Counted from the first letter of the stretch, positions 17,306 to 26,781 are shown. The stretch is DNA of 45,810 nt from Gammaproteobacteria bacterium (GCA_002725285.1 PBRC01000051.1:1-45810), one strand, 5' to 3'. Program-made: numbers and translations. The notes: generated by a model from the sequence alone, not told the origin.

Positions 17306-17523
17306 TTCGTGCCTCCGCGAAGGTCGGTAATTTCAAAAAGTAGGCAACAATACCATGGTTCGACAGTAATCTGGATTCAGATTTGAGCTGACTAAAATAG
17401 CACTTGCTTGAGCAATGTTCGCTTTAATCCGCGCCAATCGAGATAGCCACCCAGGTGGCTCACACGATTAACGCCGCGGGTTTTAACCCCTGCAGTAAAT
17501 CTCATTCCTCCCCGAAGACTATT

Positions 17524-18708
17524 TCAGACTTCCCGAAGCCCATCAATAATCGACCGGCGCACTGCACTGAATGCCGGAATGGCACCACCAATCACACCCA
17601 GCATCGCGGCAAGCGAAATCCCAATAACAAGAAGCTCCTGTGTCACCATGAAGTCAAAGCTGACCTTCATAAAGGAGCCGCCAGCGGTTGATACCCGGTA
17701 TCCATTAAAGAACAGATAGGTGGTTCCAGCACCAATGACACCGCCTAACAACGACAACGTCAGCGCTTCCAGAACCACCGTAAAAAATATGGCCATGGGT
17801 CTGAATCCCAGCGCTTTGAGGGTCGCGATCTCTAGTCTACGAGCAGCGATGGCTGCGTACATCGTGTTGAGTGCGGCAAATATTGCGCCGACAGACATGA
17901 TGACTGCTATCAGGATACCAACCGACTGAATCAACTGTGTGGTCTGTTTGGACTGGGCACTGTAGTAATCGGATTCCCGTATCGCCCTTGCGGTGAGTCG
18001 ACGATCATCCTCCAGCTGCTCCACTAAAAAATCGAAGTCGTGTTCCGATTCAAGCTGAACTAGTGCAGAAGAAAATGTTGGTCCACGATTGTGGAGACCG
18101 GCGAGCAATCGTTCGTCTGCCCAGATTTCAGACTCATAGGCACCTCCTGCGGCGGTGAAGTGACCAACAACCTTCCAGTCAGTTCCCCTGATGGGCGTAA
18201 TATCACCGACAGAGAGTCCATGAAGTCTCTCTGCCACACTCGCCCCAGCCAGCAGCTCCAGTTTCCCGGAATCGGGTCTGCGTCCTTTAGAAATCTTCAC
18301 TTCCGGGCGAACCCGAAAGGAATCTTCACTGATCCCGCGCATGGGGACACTTGCCAACTGGTCGCTGCCAATTTCTTTCAATTTGACCGTGACATAGGTC
18401 TCCATGGCCGCAAGTGGCTTGTCATCGACACGGGCAATGCCGGGTTTTCTACTGATGATCGGAAACTCATCGATGTTCGTGCCACCGCTAAGCTCCAGTA
18501 ATGCGCCAGATCTAAGAAGCAGTGCTCGATCTGTTCTGCCGGTCTTACCCAGTGTCTCTTCATACCCATGTGCCATGGCGAGCAATGACACCAGTACCGC
18601 CACCACACCAGCAATACCAACCACGACGACCAGGGACGCTCCAGATCTATCCGGCAGACTTTTCAGGTTGATTAGAGACAAGGCACTGATTAGCCGGGCT
18701 ATTTTCAT
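17524..18708 (-). CDS. ABC transporter permease, FtsX/MacB type (second of pair)
   Basis: The 394-residue protein has an N-terminal span (about 28-48), a periplasmic domain of some 200 residues, and three C-terminal spans (roughly 265-385), the topology of FtsX/MacB/LolC permeases. The first C-terminal span region ends in TMYAAIAARRLEIATLKALGFRP, the coupling motif that contacts the ATPase. It begins two bases after the upstream permease stop, so the pair is one operon. No ATP-binding gene or membrane-fusion protein is adjacent. Such transporters act on lipids, lipoproteins or peptides by moving periplasmic domains; the substrate here is unknown. Confidence 0.88.
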   Translation of the reverse strand: MKIARLISALSLINLKSLPDRSGASLVVVVGIAGVVAVLVSLLAMAHGYEETLGKTGRTDRALLLRSGALLELSGGTNIDEFPIISRKPGIARVDDKPLAAMETYVTVKLKEIGSDQLASVPMRGISEDSFRVRPEVKISKGRRPDSGKLELLAGASVAERLHGLSVGDITPIRGTDWKVVGHFTAAGGAYESEIWADERLLAGLHNRGPTFSSALVQLESEHDFDFLVEQLEDDRRLTARAIRESDYYSAQSKQTTQLIQSVGILIAVIMSVGAIFAALNTMYAAIAARRLEIATLKALGFRPMAIFFTVVLEALTLSLLGGVIGAGTTYLFFNGYRVSTAGGSFMKVSFDFMVTQELLVIGISLAAMLGVIGGAIPAFSAVRRSIIDGLREV

Positions 18709-18710
18709 CG

Positions 18711-19865
18711 TCAGGTTCTCCGCAACGAGTCGACGATACTGGCCCGCTTTGCCTGCAAAGCGGGTTGCAAACCAACGATGACACCCATCAGAACCGCAAC
18801 CATAAATGCCGAGGCGACAACGTCTTGTGTCACTCTGATTGGTCCGAACTGATTAGCACCCAATCCACTGATATAGATTGAGAGACATATGGCGACAACA
18901 ATGCCGATCACTGTGCCGAGAACGGTGATGGTAACCGACTCGCCAAAAACCAGGAGCAGGATCGTCCAGTCGCGATAACCCAGGGTTTTGAGAATCGCCA
19001 TCTCAGGAATCCTGTCACGAATGGCTTGTGACATGGTGTTGGCAGTCAGCAATAGTATGGTAAAGAAGACTGCAGTGAGAACCGAGTTAACTATCAGACC
19101 AATATCACCGAGCTGTCTGGCAAAGTTCAGAAAATAGTCGCGTTCAGATGATGTCTCGGTTTCATTTGGTGAGTTAGCAAACAATGCATCTACCCTTCTG
19201 ATCAGAGCCGCGGACTGCTCGGGTTCTTCTACACCTAGAATGATATTACCGACCAGACCATTGGCAAAGGCTCGGTACTCATCGAAATAGTCGAAGCGAA
19301 ACAAGAACCGAGGCGCATCAATTGTCTCATCGTCTGTCTCAATAATCCCAACCAGGTCAAACTCCCAGTGTCTGAAGTCTCTGTTCATCCATATGCTCGG
19401 GATCAGAGGAATTTTGTCTCCCACCCTAAATTCAAATTCCTCCGCGATTGATCTGCTGACAAGTGCGGCGGTCCGGATATTGAGAAAGTCCTTTTTTTCC
19501 TTCTCCGTCAGCAACAACTCCGGATACAGCTCAAGATATTCCTCCGGTGTTACTGCATATTGAGCAAATGTGTTCTCCGGATCTTTATATGTTCCGGCAA
19601 ACCATGTCTGGGTTGTGACGGAGGTAACTCCTTCGAGTTGTCGGATTTGAGAAACGTGTCCTACCGGCAACATATCGCTGAGGGAATGTTTCGGTGAAAC
19701 CACCAGGCGATTGTTACCGGGTAGATTGGCACCGGAATCGAAGACCAGCCCAACAGGTCGCAACAGACCGTAAAGGGTAAAGGCGACCGAAATCGACAAT
19801 ACGGTAAGCACCACCCGAATGGTGTTGCGTCTTAAACCGGAAAAGATTAACCAGAGATACTTCAT
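18711..19865 (-). CDS. ABC transporter permease, FtsX/MacB type (first of pair)
   Basis: The 384-residue protein repeats the FtsX layout: an N-terminal span in RRNTIRVVLTVLSISVAFTLYGLL, a long periplasmic region (about 40-250), and three C-terminal spans. The coupling motif SQAIRDRIPEMAILKTLGYRDW is present near 285-305. It is the first gene of a two-permease operon, giving the heterodimer that such transporters need. The expected ATPase must be encoded elsewhere. The upstream flank (19866-19953) is shared with a small divergent gene. Confidence 0.88.
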   Translation of the reverse strand: MKYLWLIFSGLRRNTIRVVLTVLSISVAFTLYGLLRPVGLVFDSGANLPGNNRLVVSPKHSLSDMLPVGHVSQIRQLEGVTSVTTQTWFAGTYKDPENTFAQYAVTPEEYLELYPELLLTEKEKKDFLNIRTAALVSRSIAEEFEFRVGDKIPLIPSIWMNRDFRHWEFDLVGIIETDDETIDAPRFLFRFDYFDEYRAFANGLVGNIILGVEEPEQSAALIRRVDALFANSPNETETSSERDYFLNFARQLGDIGLIVNSVLTAVFFTILLLTANTMSQAIRDRIPEMAILKTLGYRDWTILLLVFGESVTITVLGTVIGIVVAICLSIYISGLGANQFGPIRVTQDVVASAFMVAVLMGVIVGLQPALQAKRASIVDSLRRT

Positions 19866-19953
19866 ATCTTAAGTCTACCCAAGTACGGGATGATTAAGCC
19901 ATCCCCGGTGTATCCTGTTATTGCGCGAATGCGATACGTGCTAGCATACTTTC

Positions 19954-20169
19954 ATGTGGAAAATGACCCTCAAGCAGAGACGCCGCCATAGTGCACTGGT
20001 TGCTGAACTCGATGTACTAAAACGCAACCCATATTCCCAGGTACCCAAGGGATACACGTTTGGTGAGAATGAGGAAGAAGATAAGAAGTACAACGACGCA
20101 TTCGAAACCCTGAAGTCACTGGTTGAGCAATTACATGAACTGGAGGTTGCAGTCCGTGATGGCGGCTGA
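19954..20169 (+). CDS. Small hypothetical protein
   Basis: This 71-residue frame, divergent from the permease operon, looks protein-like: a basic N-terminus (LKQRRRHSALVAELDVL), a central YSQVPKGYTFGENEEEDKKY, and a helical tail EQLHELEVAVRDGG. It fills the gap between oppositely directed genes without overlap. The start could be ATG 19954 or ATG 19963; GGAA lies close to the latter. I do not know its family or function. It is probably soluble, as there are no membrane segments. Confidence 0.55.
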   Translation: MWKMTLKQRRRHSALVAELDVLKRNPYSQVPKGYTFGENEEEDKKYNDAFETLKSLVEQLHELEVAVRDGG

Positions 20170-20205
20170 GGAGAGGTGCAGAGATCCATCATTGGCTGTC
20201 TTTTT

Positions 20206-21477
20206 CTATCGCTTAAAGGCAGGTCTTTCCCCATAAGTTGACGCTCGCCACAGCCACTCCACTGGTCCGAATCGATATCGCTTCAACCAAAACTGGCTGA
20301 ACCAGAGCTGGAAAAACCAGATTCCAATAACAATCGGATATAGCGACGCACGATTCAGTTCACCCACCAGTGCTAATCCCGTGCCGGTGAAAATCAGCGC
20401 ACAAATAATCGAGTGCATCAGATAGTTGGTCAGCGCCATCCGCCCCACGCTCGCCAGCCATCCTCGTAAGGGGGTAAGCACGTCACGATGAGTTAGCCAT
20501 ACGAGCAGACCAATATAACCGATCGCCATACCAAGTCGGCCAATATGATAAGTTGGCTGCATCTGTGCAAATATGCTGAAGAGATCAAATTCACTCGTAA
20601 TGGCACCACTGACCTCGTAGCCATTCACAAGAAGACCAGTGGAAAATCCTGCCAGCATCAATTTGATATAAAAACCAGCAGCCTTCTCTCCCTGAAATAT
20701 TCCCGCCTTATAAAACGCCATCCCCAACAACATCATGGCAAGCGCATCCCAGATGATGATCATCGGTAAATTTACAGAAAGCATCATGTTGGTCTTTTTC
20801 GCATTCCATGAAAATGCCGATAAATAACTTTCCCTTCGCGCCGAGAGCTCCCCGGCGATGGCTTCATCGGTAGGTTTGTAATCCTTAACGAACTCCGTCC
20901 ATTGTTCCGCCCCCAACAGGACTCCCTGGTCAAGAGAATCAGGATTTTCGGCTTGCATGACGATTTCAGATGCCTTGTATGCCTCACCCAGTGCCAATCT
21001 AATCAGCCCGTAAAACCCTGACATTATCAATATCAAAACACCCGCCATGATAATCAATGATCGGACACTGATATTGCGCACCCAATATAGAAGCGCACCA
21101 GCCAATGCATAGGTCACCAGGATGTCGCCATTCCAGAGAAGAAGGTAGGCATCGATCAGGCCGAAGGTCAGCAGCCCCAGGGTACGTTTATAGTGCAGTG
21201 ATCCACTCTTGGCTCTGGCCCCCGTTGTAAAAAGCACCACACCAGCACCAAACAACATGGAGAACAGGCAACGCATCGCACCCTCGGCAAAGAGCTCGAC
21301 GGTAGCATAGGTAAAAAGATCCAGACCGGATCCAGCAGACAGATCGAATCCCGGATTTGGGTAGGAAGCTGAATGAAGCCCAAACCCCAGAATATTCAGC
21401 AGCAGGATACCAAGCAGTGCGAAGCCTCTTATAACATCCAGTGATTCAATTCGATTGGTTTCATCAATTGGCTGCAA
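20206..21477 (-). CDS. DUF418/YeiB-family membrane protein
   Basis: The 423-residue protein shows the DUF418 hallmark N-terminus RIESLDVIRGFALLGILLLNILGFGL, about ten hydrophobic segments, and the C-terminal domain ending with TNYLMHSIICALIF, GIWFFQLWFSQFWLKRYRFGPVEWLWRASTYGERP. YeiB-type proteins are polytopic inner-membrane proteins distantly related to acyltransferase-3/heparan acetyltransferase folds; their biochemical role is not firmly known. It is convergent with the small gene at 19954. No other gene is in its operon. Confidence 0.9.
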   Translation of the reverse strand: MQPIDETNRIESLDVIRGFALLGILLLNILGFGLHSASYPNPGFDLSAGSGLDLFTYATVELFAEGAMRCLFSMLFGAGVVLFTTGARAKSGSLHYKRTLGLLTFGLIDAYLLLWNGDILVTYALAGALLYWVRNISVRSLIIMAGVLILIMSGFYGLIRLALGEAYKASEIVMQAENPDSLDQGVLLGAEQWTEFVKDYKPTDEAIAGELSARRESYLSAFSWNAKKTNMMLSVNLPMIIIWDALAMMLLGMAFYKAGIFQGEKAAGFYIKLMLAGFSTGLLVNGYEVSGAITSEFDLFSIFAQMQPTYHIGRLGMAIGYIGLLVWLTHRDVLTPLRGWLASVGRMALTNYLMHSIICALIFTGTGLALVGELNRASLYPIVIGIWFFQLWFSQFWLKRYRFGPVEWLWRASTYGERPAFKR

Positions 21478-21546
21478 TAATAACCCCTCTTGCTATCGCG
21501 CTCGCCCCGGCTTCTGCCAACAGCAGTAACCAGACGTTTTGCTATT

Positions 21547-21746
21547 TTACAGCATATTAAGATCCAGTCTCATTAAAAGCTCCCGAACCAGCCTGCAGTG
21601 AGGACAGCCCTCGAACTCATTCAGCATCAGTTTTTCTTCGGTTTCCCGGTGGTTTGATTGGCTGTGAGCCCCATTCGTAGCCTCATCAGCGAGGTCATCG
21701 TCGAAAATATCAGGTTCAGGTTGCGCAGAGCCACATTCGTACTCAT
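21547..21746 (-). pseudogene. Frameshifted, truncated GST/glutaredoxin-like remnant
   Basis: On the minus strand an ATG at 21746, with AAAGGG upstream, opens a 39-residue frame (MSTNVALRNLNLIF at the start) ending at 21627. The next frame continues from 21627 to 21547 and encodes NEFEGCPHCRLVRELLMRLDLNM, a clear glutaredoxin-fold CPxC N-terminus of the kind found at the start of a GST-N-domain family. Joining the two frames across the A-rich stretch near 21630-21640 would restore one protein. It then stops at TAA after about 65 residues, far short of the family, so the gene is frameshifted and truncated. The homology call is from motif recognition only. Confidence 0.6.
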
Positions 21747-21911
21747 TTGCCCTTTAATCGCCGGGCTACTGCCTGCTCAGACGCCCTCAAACCTGCTTTT
21801 AACTTCCTTCCCCAATTCAATAAAAGCAATTTGATGAGATCGATCGTACAAGCTACTTAAGCCACTTTCTTCAGGATCCATAACAATGCTTGACATTTTG
21901 CCAATTTTGAG

Positions 21912-21963
21912 TGATTTTGGTCATGCGGACTAAAAGAAATACTAATAAAGTTCTCCAAAATCA
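21912..21963. promoter_or_regulatory. Leader of TonB receptor with 9-base inverted repeat
   Basis: TGATTTTGG at 21912-21920 and CCAAAATCA at 21955-21963 are perfect inverted copies 34 bases apart, just upstream of the receptor gene. TTGACA near 21891 could be a -35 box, although the -10 is weak. The pair could be a looped operator or a leader hairpin. GGGGA precedes the receptor ATG at good spacing. Confidence 0.4.
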
Positions 21964-21998
21964 TTAGAATAGAAAGACAAACAACAGGGGACACATTA

Positions 21999-24900
21999 AT
22001 GAAGATTTTGTTGGAGCGTTGCAGCTTCTGCGTCTTTTCTGCGGCTTTTATATTAAGCATTCCTGCAGTTTTTGCTGCTGAGGATGAAAGTAGCTCAAAG
22101 CGCCTTGAAGAAGTGGTTGTCTACGGCCAGAAGGTCGAAGCAACAGTATCAGACACATCCATTGCCATTACCGCTCTCGATGAAGACTTCCTGAAAGACA
22201 TGGGAGTCCAGGGACCGAATGAAATGGTAAATTTCATACCTGCTACGACCCGTACCGACTGGGATATCAAGATTCGTGGTGTTGGTCGTAACTTCCGAGG
22301 CCTGGGAGGTGATCCCGGCGTTGGAACTTACTACAACGGCATCTATTCATCAGATTTCGGTATTGCTGCAACGGAAGGTGGCCTATACGACATCCAACGC
22401 ATCGAAGTGCTGCGGGGTCCGCAAGGCACCCTGTATGGTCGAAACTCGATTGGCGGCGTCCTTAACTACGTGACCAATCAACCGGACCATGATGAATTTG
22501 GCGCTCAATTTCGCATGATGCTTGGTGACCTGGGTACCAATGAGTATTTCGGTTTTGTCACCGGTCCCATCACCGAGGATCTGGCCTACCGTATCACTGG
22601 TGTGGAACGAAATCGAGACGGCGCGGTTGATGGTCATGCCGGCACAGAGGATGTGGAAGGCATCAACGACAGTAACATCGCGATCATCCTCGACTGGCGC
22701 GCCTCTGATGACGTCAACGTCAATTTCCGGGTCAATGACCGGAAGAGTGCCAGAGAGGGTAACTTCGGTAACGGTGGTCACGCAATCACCGGTGAAGGCC
22801 CCTGTGTTGGTGTGCATCCAATTACTAATGAGAACCAGTGTGATCCACGATATCGCGTCAATCGTGATACAAAACACTATGCCCCTGGATTCAGACCGGT
22901 AGACGAGGCTTGGTACAACACTTACGGCGACCTTGCGGATCACCCTCTGGGCGCCGTGCCATGGCTTCACCCGACAACCGGAGCAACTCACTACGGTGCC
23001 TACAACAGACCTGGTGTGGACAATACCGATGAGTGGCCGTATATGCCTTCGCCTGGTTACAACAACCCAGATGTGGCTTCATACGGCGTGGGAAATTCAG
23101 ATGCACCCGATGTGATTTCACTGACCAACAACACGGCCTGGGAGACATTTGATCATATGGCAGGATCACTGGCCGTCGACTGGGACTACAGCGACACACT
23201 ATCCTTCCGCTATATGGCCGGTTATCAGGAATTTGAATACTACTTCAATCGTGATAATGACTTCTCAAATGGCCATACCTCTGACATTGATGACACGGTA
23301 ATCGCAGCAACCGAGAGCCGATCCCACGAACTGCGGATTTTCTGGGAAGCAGGCGAACGCTGGACTGCCACCACAGGTTTGTACTACTTCCAAGAGAATC
23401 GCGACCAGTGGTACGGAATTCGTGAGCGCGCCGCCCAGGAACGTGTCAACGACGCAGTCAACTACGGTCCTGCAGAACATCCTACCTGGTTACTGGATGC
23501 CCTGGCCGTGGTCGGCTGGGTGGTACCTGAGTGCATGAACTGGGAAACAGTTACAGTTGGTGATGGTTCAGACGGATCCGGCTACGGTAAGTACTGCGGA
23601 GATCCCGGCACCACCTACTCTCGTGAACGTGATACGGGAGCAGTGTATGAGCATCGCAACATCGTTGAGAATATCAACATGGCTTTCTACACACAGGGTG
23701 ATTATCAGATTACGGACACTCTCAGCGTAACGCTCGGTGTTCGCTACTCGAAAGACAAGCGTGAGGGACTCGAGCAACGCGGTGGCTATTCTGAACTTAA
23801 TGCCAACGACTACTCCGCCTGGCTGCCGTGGGCTATTCAGACTGCCATGAACGGGACCGAGTTGAATAACGGCGAAGCGATGAATCCGATGGCCTTCTAT
23901 GCTGCTGGCGTCAATGGTCTGGCTGCCATGAACGTCGCCATGGGGAATGCATATTTCACCGGCGATGCGGACTTCCCGATTGGCTACACCTGCGAATTTG
24001 ACGCTGCGGCCTGCGATTACCCGGTACGCTTCCAGGGTGTGCCAATTTCCTGGGGACATCGCACCAGAGGTTCATTTAATCCCGACAATGAAAAGACCTG
24101 GCGTGTCAACTTCAACTGGGAGCCGACTGCCGATATTCTGGTCTATCTGGGCGTCACCTCTGGATACCGTGCAGGTGGCTGGAACATGGGTGGACCTGAA
24201 AACAGGGGTGAGGTTGATACCACCGGTGATGGTGCGGTAGACATGCGGGTCTTGCTTGAGTACGGAGGAGAGGAAATTACTTCCTACGAACTCGGCTATA
24301 AGGGCGTCCATTTAGACGGCAGACTGCAGCTAAACGCAGCCTTGTACTACTATGACTACAAGAACTATCAGGACCATGTTGAGAAATGGGAAGAAACCTC
24401 TGGTGACTTCTCTTTACCCAACCTGACACTACCAGGTGGTATACCACTCGCACCACCTGGTGGTCGAGGTCCGGTATCGGTCACTACCAACATCGCAGCA
24501 GCAGCTAATAAGGGCTTTGAGATTGATGGCCTTTATCTCTTCAACGATGCCTTCACCTTTGGCGGTCAATACAGCTATACCATCAGTGAATACGATGCAC
24601 CCTACACATTCTTCAATGAGTCTGACCCACGTTATCCGCGTAATGTGTTCGGCGGTGATCTGACCGAGAATCCCTGTAACATGCCTGCTGAGATTAAAGC
24701 GCTGTACTGTCTTGAGATCGATGGCTATGAGTTACAGGGAATACCAAAACACAAGGCTTCACTGTGGGCTTCCTACGTCTGGTATACAGATCCGGGGACA
24801 ATTACGGCTTATCTGTCCTGGGCCTACACGGGCGACTACATTACCCATCCATTCGACCGCCCCTGGGACCGCGTTCCAGAGCGTGATCGAATGGACTTGC

Positions 24901-25097
24901 GTGTGACCTTCAGGGAGCAGACAGGAAGATGGAATGCATCATTATTTGTCGACAATGTGATGGACGATACTTACATTCGTTCGGCAGATATGGATGCGCG
25001 TCGCAGTGGTTATGGCTCTAACTGGCCTCAGCGAGTTATCTCCCTCTATCCGCGTTACTGGGGAGTTGAAGCAACCTATAACTTCGGTGCCTACTAA
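21999..25097 (+). CDS. TonB-dependent outer-membrane receptor
   Basis: The 1032-residue protein is a TonB-dependent receptor. It has a cleavable signal (about 1-26, ending AVFA), a TonB box (EEVVVYGQ, near 37-44), and a plug domain with DIQRIEVLRGPQGTLYGRNSIGGVLNYVTNQP. A long beta-barrel rich in alternating aromatic strands follows, ending in RYWGVEATYNFGAY, although the last residue is Tyr rather than the usual Phe. The barrel holds large loops with several Cys pairs. Such receptors import scarce large substrates using energy from TonB-ExbB-ExbD. The substrate is not inferable; catabolic neighbours suggest an organic ligand rather than a siderophore. A strong terminator follows at 25122. 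Its N-terminus resembles the large receptors common in marine and sphingomonad catabolic loci. Confidence 0.93.
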   Translation: MKILLERCSFCVFSAAFILSIPAVFAAEDESSSKRLEEVVVYGQKVEATVSDTSIAITALDEDFLKDMGVQGPNEMVNFIPATTRTDWDIKIRGVGRNFRGLGGDPGVGTYYNGIYSSDFGIAATEGGLYDIQRIEVLRGPQGTLYGRNSIGGVLNYVTNQPDHDEFGAQFRMMLGDLGTNEYFGFVTGPITEDLAYRITGVERNRDGAVDGHAGTEDVEGINDSNIAIILDWRASDDVNVNFRVNDRKSAREGNFGNGGHAITGEGPCVGVHPITNENQCDPRYRVNRDTKHYAPGFRPVDEAWYNTYGDLADHPLGAVPWLHPTTGATHYGAYNRPGVDNTDEWPYMPSPGYNNPDVASYGVGNSDAPDVISLTNNTAWETFDHMAGSLAVDWDYSDTLSFRYMAGYQEFEYYFNRDNDFSNGHTSDIDDTVIAATESRSHELRIFWEAGERWTATTGLYYFQENRDQWYGIRERAAQERVNDAVNYGPAEHPTWLLDALAVVGWVVPECMNWETVTVGDGSDGSGYGKYCGDPGTTYSRERDTGAVYEHRNIVENINMAFYTQGDYQITDTLSVTLGVRYSKDKREGLEQRGGYSELNANDYSAWLPWAIQTAMNGTELNNGEAMNPMAFYAAGVNGLAAMNVAMGNAYFTGDADFPIGYTCEFDAAACDYPVRFQGVPISWGHRTRGSFNPDNEKTWRVNFNWEPTADILVYLGVTSGYRAGGWNMGGPENRGEVDTTGDGAVDMRVLLEYGGEEITSYELGYKGVHLDGRLQLNAALYYYDYKNYQDHVEKWEETSGDFSLPNLTLPGGIPLAPPGGRGPVSVTTNIAAAANKGFEIDGLYLFNDAFTFGGQYSYTISEYDAPYTFFNESDPRYPRNVFGGDLTENPCNMPAEIKALYCLEIDGYELQGIPKHKASLWASYVWYTDPGTITAYLSWAYTGDYITHPFDRPWDRVPERDRMDLRVTFREQTGRWNASLFVDNVMDDTYIRSADMDARRSGYGSNWPQRVISLYPRYWGVEATYNFGAY

Positions 25098-25121
25098 CCC
25101 GCTTATTTAAGCGACTAAACG

Positions 25122-25152
25122 AAAAGGCACACCTTTTGGGTGTGCCTTTTTT
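25122..25152 (+). terminator. Rho-independent terminator of the TonB receptor gene
   Basis: AAAAGGCACACC (25122-25133) pairs with GGTGTGCCTTTT (25139-25150) over a five-base loop, and T residues continue to 25152. Stem, loop and U-tract are all present, 25 bases past the receptor stop. The A-rich 5' arm could also let it act in reverse, but the next minus-strand gene ends 240 bases away. The stretch from here to 25390 shows no gene. Confidence 0.92.
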
Positions 25153-25390
25153 ATTTGCGTCATCGGTTATCTTCCGTGTGCTGTAATCACTATGCCAAGC
25201 GTCTGTCCGTTACCAGGCGCCATATTTCATCGTATCGGTATTATGATATTGTCATATCGGACTTGATCCGTTATCCACCGCAATAGATTCTTACCACCTT
25301 TAATCCAGGCAGTAAACTCAAAGGATCGACAGTGAGCCAGGACGAACGCCCATCGCCCCTTGTGTGCTGATCAGACCCTATTGAGGAAAC

Positions 25391-25798
25391 CTATAGCAAA
25401 CCAGCATTGAACATATACTGTTCGTTAGCGATCTTTAGCAACTCTTCATAATGTTCGAGCTGCTCTGCCGTCAAAACCGAAGATATACTGTTCACCGCCT
25501 TTCTCGCTGTACGTTTCAGATCCCGCCGCACGCGAACTCCAAGATCACCACCTGACCGAGATACGCGCCGTGTAGCACCATTGCGATCCTCAACGTAATC
25601 GCGAAATCTGGCCCGGAATTTGTCTGCCTGCTCCTCAGTCAGATTGATTTTCTGGATCTGCTGCCGTAGCAGCGCCTGATAGGGATCTTCTTTCTCTCCA
25701 GGTGCATTTGCTGCCGCTGCTGATGAAACCAGTACCATCATCGCTGACAGTACTGATATGAGCACTCCCAACCCACGCCGGTATTTTGTCCTCGTCAT
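25391..25798 (-). CDS. Small exported helical protein, Spy/CpxP-like by feel
   Basis: The product of about 135 residues has a signal peptide (RRGLGVLISVLSAMMVLVSSAAAANA) and a basic, helical mature part: QIQKINLTEEQADKFRARFRDYV and SSVLTAEQLEHYEELLKIANEQY. The paired LTEEQ and LTAEQ helices recall the LTxxQ repeats of periplasmic Spy/CpxP proteins, but it is short and I would not assign a chaperone role. ATG 25798 is preferred because it directly precedes the signal peptide; the frame opens further upstream at 25846. It is transcribed alone. Confidence 0.7.
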   Translation of the reverse strand: MTRTKYRRGLGVLISVLSAMMVLVSSAAAANAPGEKEDPYQALLRQQIQKINLTEEQADKFRARFRDYVEDRNGATRRVSRSGGDLGVRVRRDLKRTARKAVNSISSVLTAEQLEHYEELLKIANEQYMFNAGLL

Positions 25799-26115
25799 CA
25801 CAAAAATATTCTCCCCAATAGCCCAGCACAAATTAACTACTTTCACGCTCTAACTGTCAAATAATATTTTGCACCCCTGACGAAGAGATGACGACGCACA
25901 ACAGGAAACTTCTTGTACTCCAGATTGAAATGTCGAGGAAACGCCACGTCCCTGGCGCATAAGTACCATTCGTTTCGAACCTTAATTTCACTGCCCCGTA
26001 ATTAGAATACGTTGCTAGCGGAATAAAAACATTATGCCTGAATGAAGATCAGCCCTAAACAAGTCAGATTGGCCGGAACAGCCAGGTACCATTAGCTCTC
26101 AGGTTGATTGCTCTT
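25799..26115. other. Intergenic stretch without recognised gene
   Basis: About 317 bases between two minus-strand genes. No convincing coding frame, hairpin or repeat is seen. It should contain the promoter of the small exported protein gene. Confidence 0.5.
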
Positions 26116-26499
26116 TCACTTCTGCGGCACCACCGGCTTACCACAGGTCTTAATCGACAACACCACCACAGACCCGATCAGCATCAGCAACAAGGCAGCA
26201 CCTTTCAACCTTATATCATCAACAGCAAACGTGATCGAAATACCCCCAAGAACCACCATGCCGGTGATGGCAACTATCTTTGTTCGCAGGCTAATACAGC
26301 GATTCTCTTCCCAGTTGCGGACGATAAACCCGAACAGTTCACTCTTGAGCAACCATTGATGCCACTTTTCGGACGACCGGGCAAAGAACCAGGCAGACAG
26401 CAAAAGGAACGGCGTTGCCGGCACAATCGGCAGTAGAACACCTATAATCGCCAGGCCAAAAAACACAAATCCCAGTACTTTATAAACCCTACGAGCCAA
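26116..26499 (-). CDS. DUF454/YbaN-family inner-membrane protein
   Basis: The 127-residue protein begins MARRVYKVLGFVFFGLAIIGVLLPIVPATPFLLLSAWFFARSS, the DUF454 signature, and continues with HQWLLKSELFGFIVRNW. It has four hydrophobic segments (two in the signature hairpin, two near 70-115). Its function is unknown in general; E. coli YbaN is the reference. The start is TTG at 26499 with AAGGA ten bases upstream, since the next Met lies in the middle of the fold. It is a single-gene unit. Confidence 0.88.
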   Translation of the reverse strand: MARRVYKVLGFVFFGLAIIGVLLPIVPATPFLLLSAWFFARSSEKWHQWLLKSELFGFIVRNWEENRCISLRTKIVAITGMVVLGGISITFAVDDIRLKGAALLLMLIGSVVVLSIKTCGKPVVPQK

Positions 26500-26544
26500 A
26501 CTTTATAGGTCCTTACCACTTAAGGTTCCGTTAAAAGAAATCAG

Positions 26545-26781
26545 CTATCGCAAAACAACGACGTTGCTTGTGCAATGATGAATAATCATTTCTGCCGTAT
26601 TGCCTAATATTAACCCTTTTACACCCGCTCTTGCTCGCATTCCCATCACCCGGGTCTCAGATTCAGTGTCGTTTAGATTGGCGTCTCGATGGCTGCTTGT
26701 AACGACTATCGACGACGGGGCCTCGTCATAGCGGACCATACCAATGTAAAGGGCAGTATCGTAAACCCAATTGGGATCTCC
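26545..26781 (-). pseudogene. C-terminal remnant of a universal stress protein
   Basis: The end of this frame, ARAGVKGLILGNTAEMIIHHCTSNVVVLR, matches the C-terminal ATP-binding loop and last strand of UspA/UspE-type proteins (G-x2-G-x9-G pattern). The open frame begins after a stop near 26781 and first offers an ATG at 26739, so only about 64-75 residues remain, roughly half of the usual 140-residue domain, and the N-terminal strand and P-loop half is absent. I judge it a truncated remnant; a short expressed tail cannot be excluded. Confidence 0.6.
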
